Below, in pieces: positions 63,053 to 64,000 of a stretch of 64,000 nt of DNA (position 1 is its first letter; every line of letters starts with the position of its first letter). The notes under the pieces are model-generated. The model saw only the letters and a list, made by a program, of their open reading frames with translations. It did not search any database and had not been told where the DNA came from. Source of the stretch: Methanobrevibacter sp. (GTDB lineage: Archaea; Methanobacteriota; Methanobacteria; Methanobacteriales; Methanobacteriaceae); contig JAGCBE010000205.1 in NCBI GenBank assembly GCA_017652345.1, positions 26,331 through 90,330 on the forward strand, given 5' to 3'. The position numbers and the translations under genes were made by a program.

Positions 63053-63053
63053 A
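63040..63053 (+). repeat. CCCCCGTA motif, copy 17 (intergenic)
   Basis: CCCCCCGTAAAGGA, one arm of the hairpin 63015-63052. Confidence 0.75.
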
Positions 63054-63067
63054 TATGAATGATTACA

Positions 63068-63655
63068 TTATTTATTACTATCTTTAGAAGTATCACCTTC
63101 TACTTCGTCATCTGACTCAGATATAGGTGTAATAGTAAAATATTCGTTATTTTTAAGTTTTGGATTGTTATTATAAAATCCAACAATATCACAATTTGGA
63201 ATAAGTTTAAATTCAACAAAGAAACATTGCTCACTACCATAATTATTATGATAACGCTGAGCAATAAAAGAATCTTTATCTAAAAACTTAATAAAACAAT
63301 CTATACTTAACGTGTTAGAAGGTGCTACAACATGATGTGCAACTTGTAAAGAAGAAGAAGGAATAATAAGTCTATCTTTAACTTTTGCATTCTTTAAAAA
63401 ACAATTAGCAGAGTAGTTACCAGATTTAATAAAAATAGGAATAACACCTGATGTAAATCCTTTTTTAGCTTGCTTACGACTAATAATTATACTGCCAAGA
63501 GTTTCATGATATACTATACCTATTAAAGTATAATTATCAGCTATTTGAATATGCTCAGTAATTTGAGTTAAATAACTTGCAGAAATTTCATTAAAACTTG
63601 TTGGAAATTGAAATGTAACTTCTGAATCACTTGTAATAAGTTTAAAATCTTTCAT
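63068..63655 (-). CDS. conserved beta-rich protein, first gene of the late block
   Basis: A 195-residue protein, strongly beta with evenly spaced aromatic and hydrophobic strands (LIGIVYHETLGSIIISRKQA, IPIFIKSGNYSANCFLKNAK, VEFKLIPNCDIVGFYNNN), and an acidic disordered tail. There is no signal peptide. It is the first gene after the 345-base region at the right edge and has a promoter-like box at 63724. I do not recognise the fold; conserved position with the IHF-like gene suggests a shared DNA-handling or virion role. Confidence 0.45.
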   Translation of the reverse strand: MKDFKLITSDSEVTFQFPTSFNEISASYLTQITEHIQIADNYTLIGIVYHETLGSIIISRKQAKKGFTSGVIPIFIKSGNYSANCFLKNAKVKDRLIIPSSSLQVAHHVVAPSNTLSIDCFIKFLDKDSFIAQRYHNNYGSEQCFFVEFKLIPNCDIVGFYNNNPKLKNNEYFTITPISESDDEVEGDTSKDSNK

Positions 63656-63723
63656 AATAATAAAACAATTTAATTTAACAATATGTAGAACAATACTACT
63701 TTAAATACCTTTAAAAGATATTG

Positions 63724-63731
63724 CAAATATA
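63724..63731 (-). promoter_or_regulatory. promoter -7 box for the late block
   Basis: On the - strand TATATTTG followed by CAATATC. The same GATATTGCAAA context occurs at 37937-37947. No clear -33 TTTG. Confidence 0.4.
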
Positions 63732-63814
63732 CAAAAATTTTGTGGATATTACCGCATGTTTGGCTTAAAATTTATTAAATTTAACATTTTTTAACACTAA
63801 TATCTTTAACACTT

Positions 63815-64000
63815 TAATAGTAGAAGTAAAATAATAAGTAATAGTAGAAATAAAATAAATAATAGCATAAGCATTAGTATAAGAAAAAATATAAATTGTA
63901 ATAGTAGTTTTAATACTATCTTTTAGTATCATAAAAATACAAGGAGTAGTATGAGGAATAATATGAGAAATAATAGTAGAAGTAGTATAAGTAATATTAT
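63815..64000. repeat. degenerate short repeats (AGTAGAARTAA type)
   Basis: Recurring AGTAGAAGTA, AGTAGAAATAA, AGTATAAG and AGTAATA units with irregular spacing up to the window end. The full extent lies outside the window. Confidence 0.5.

Larger units (their letters stand above)
63656..64000. other. AT-rich non-coding region with degenerate repeats
   Basis: It contains a -7 box (63724-63731) and, from about 63815, degenerate repeats built from AGTAGAA(G/A)TAA, AGTATAAG and AGTAATA units. A small hairpin (ATACTA-TCTTT-TAGTAT) is near 63911-63929. No long frame is seen; a 17-codon frame from 63951 after AAGGAGTAGT stays open to the window edge. It is probably the divergent promoter or origin-type region between the two gene blocks. 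Confidence 0.45.

Noticed and set aside
5664..63053. CCCCCGTA copies as a CRISPR array
   Set aside because: Spacing is irregular over kilobases, orientation is mixed and many copies lie inside genes; there are no cas genes.
5664..63053. CCCCCGTA copies as N4-type hairpin promoters of the virion polymerase
   Set aside because: The copies lie within late genes rather than before early ones, and the internal hairpin (CCC-GTAGAA-GGG) is very weak. It cannot be excluded but has no positive support.
2425..63655. Stop-codon recoding (amber or opal), known in some crAss-like phages
   Set aside because: Frames of up to 4464 codons read cleanly with the standard code, and TAG ends the 52-residue gene at 39365. 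The broken small genes involve TAA or frame changes, not a single recoded stop.

Overview
The window is part of a crAss-like phage genome (order Crassvirales), very probably infecting a Bacteroidales host. The call rests on the combination of a crAss-type major capsid protein, portal and large terminase, a P22 gp4-like ring protein, a very large stabilisation/muzzle-type tail protein, an RecB-like nuclease, an IHF-like protein, and a giant protein carrying the DFDID catalytic loop of the virion-packaged crAss RNA polymerase. The DNA is AT-rich. Promoter-like sites fit the Bacteroidetes consensus (TTTG, 19-21 bases, TAnnTTTG), and true Shine-Dalgarno sites are rare. No tRNA, integrase, CRISPR array or insertion sequence was seen. 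The large frames are intact with the standard code.

Layout. Bases 1-1971 (+ strand) are a small early/accessory operon: a RepL-like DNA-binding protein, dUTPase, a frameshifted small Cys protein, an Acb2/Tad1-like candidate anti-defence protein without a normal start codon, a crAss001_48-type protein and a thioredoxin-like protein. Bases 1972-2424 are a convergent terminator zone. Everything from 2425 to 63655 is on the - strand and reads from high to low coordinates.

In transcription order the - strand holds: (1) 63.7-60.6 kb, conserved crAss proteins including an IHF-like protein and the RecB-like nuclease; (2) 60.6-59.3 kb, a probable lysis group (YkuD-like protein, two overlapping membrane proteins that resemble spanins); (3) 59.3-53.1 kb, terminase, a lysozyme-like protein, portal and a basic virion protein; (4) 52.9-52.2 kb, a Stealth-type glycosyltransferase-like gene inserted in the head module; (5) 51.9-45.8 kb, a scaffold candidate, capsid protein and three further structural genes; (6) 45.8-40.2 kb, fibre genes ending in a 988-residue fibre with three tandem repeats and an SGNH esterase; (7) 40.1-38.0 kb, small membrane and small basic genes plus an HTH protein, including two related tiny genes, both broken; (8) 37.9-34.9 kb, a Gly/Asn/Cys-rich coiled-coil protein and five small genes; (9) 34.6-27.8 kb, the tail barrel; (10) 27.8-2.4 kb, five internal (cargo/ejection) proteins ending in a 2300-residue zincin protein and the 4464-residue RNA polymerase.

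The most unusual signal is a short GC-rich motif, CCCCCGTARARG. I count 17 exact copies of its 8-base core CCCCCGTA or the complement, all inside the - strand block and none in the first 5.6 kb. Copies lie both in genes (several reading frames) and between genes. Four pairs form convergent inverted repeats about 100-220 bases apart, and all intergenic copies sit in potential RNA hairpins. No known crAss feature explains it.
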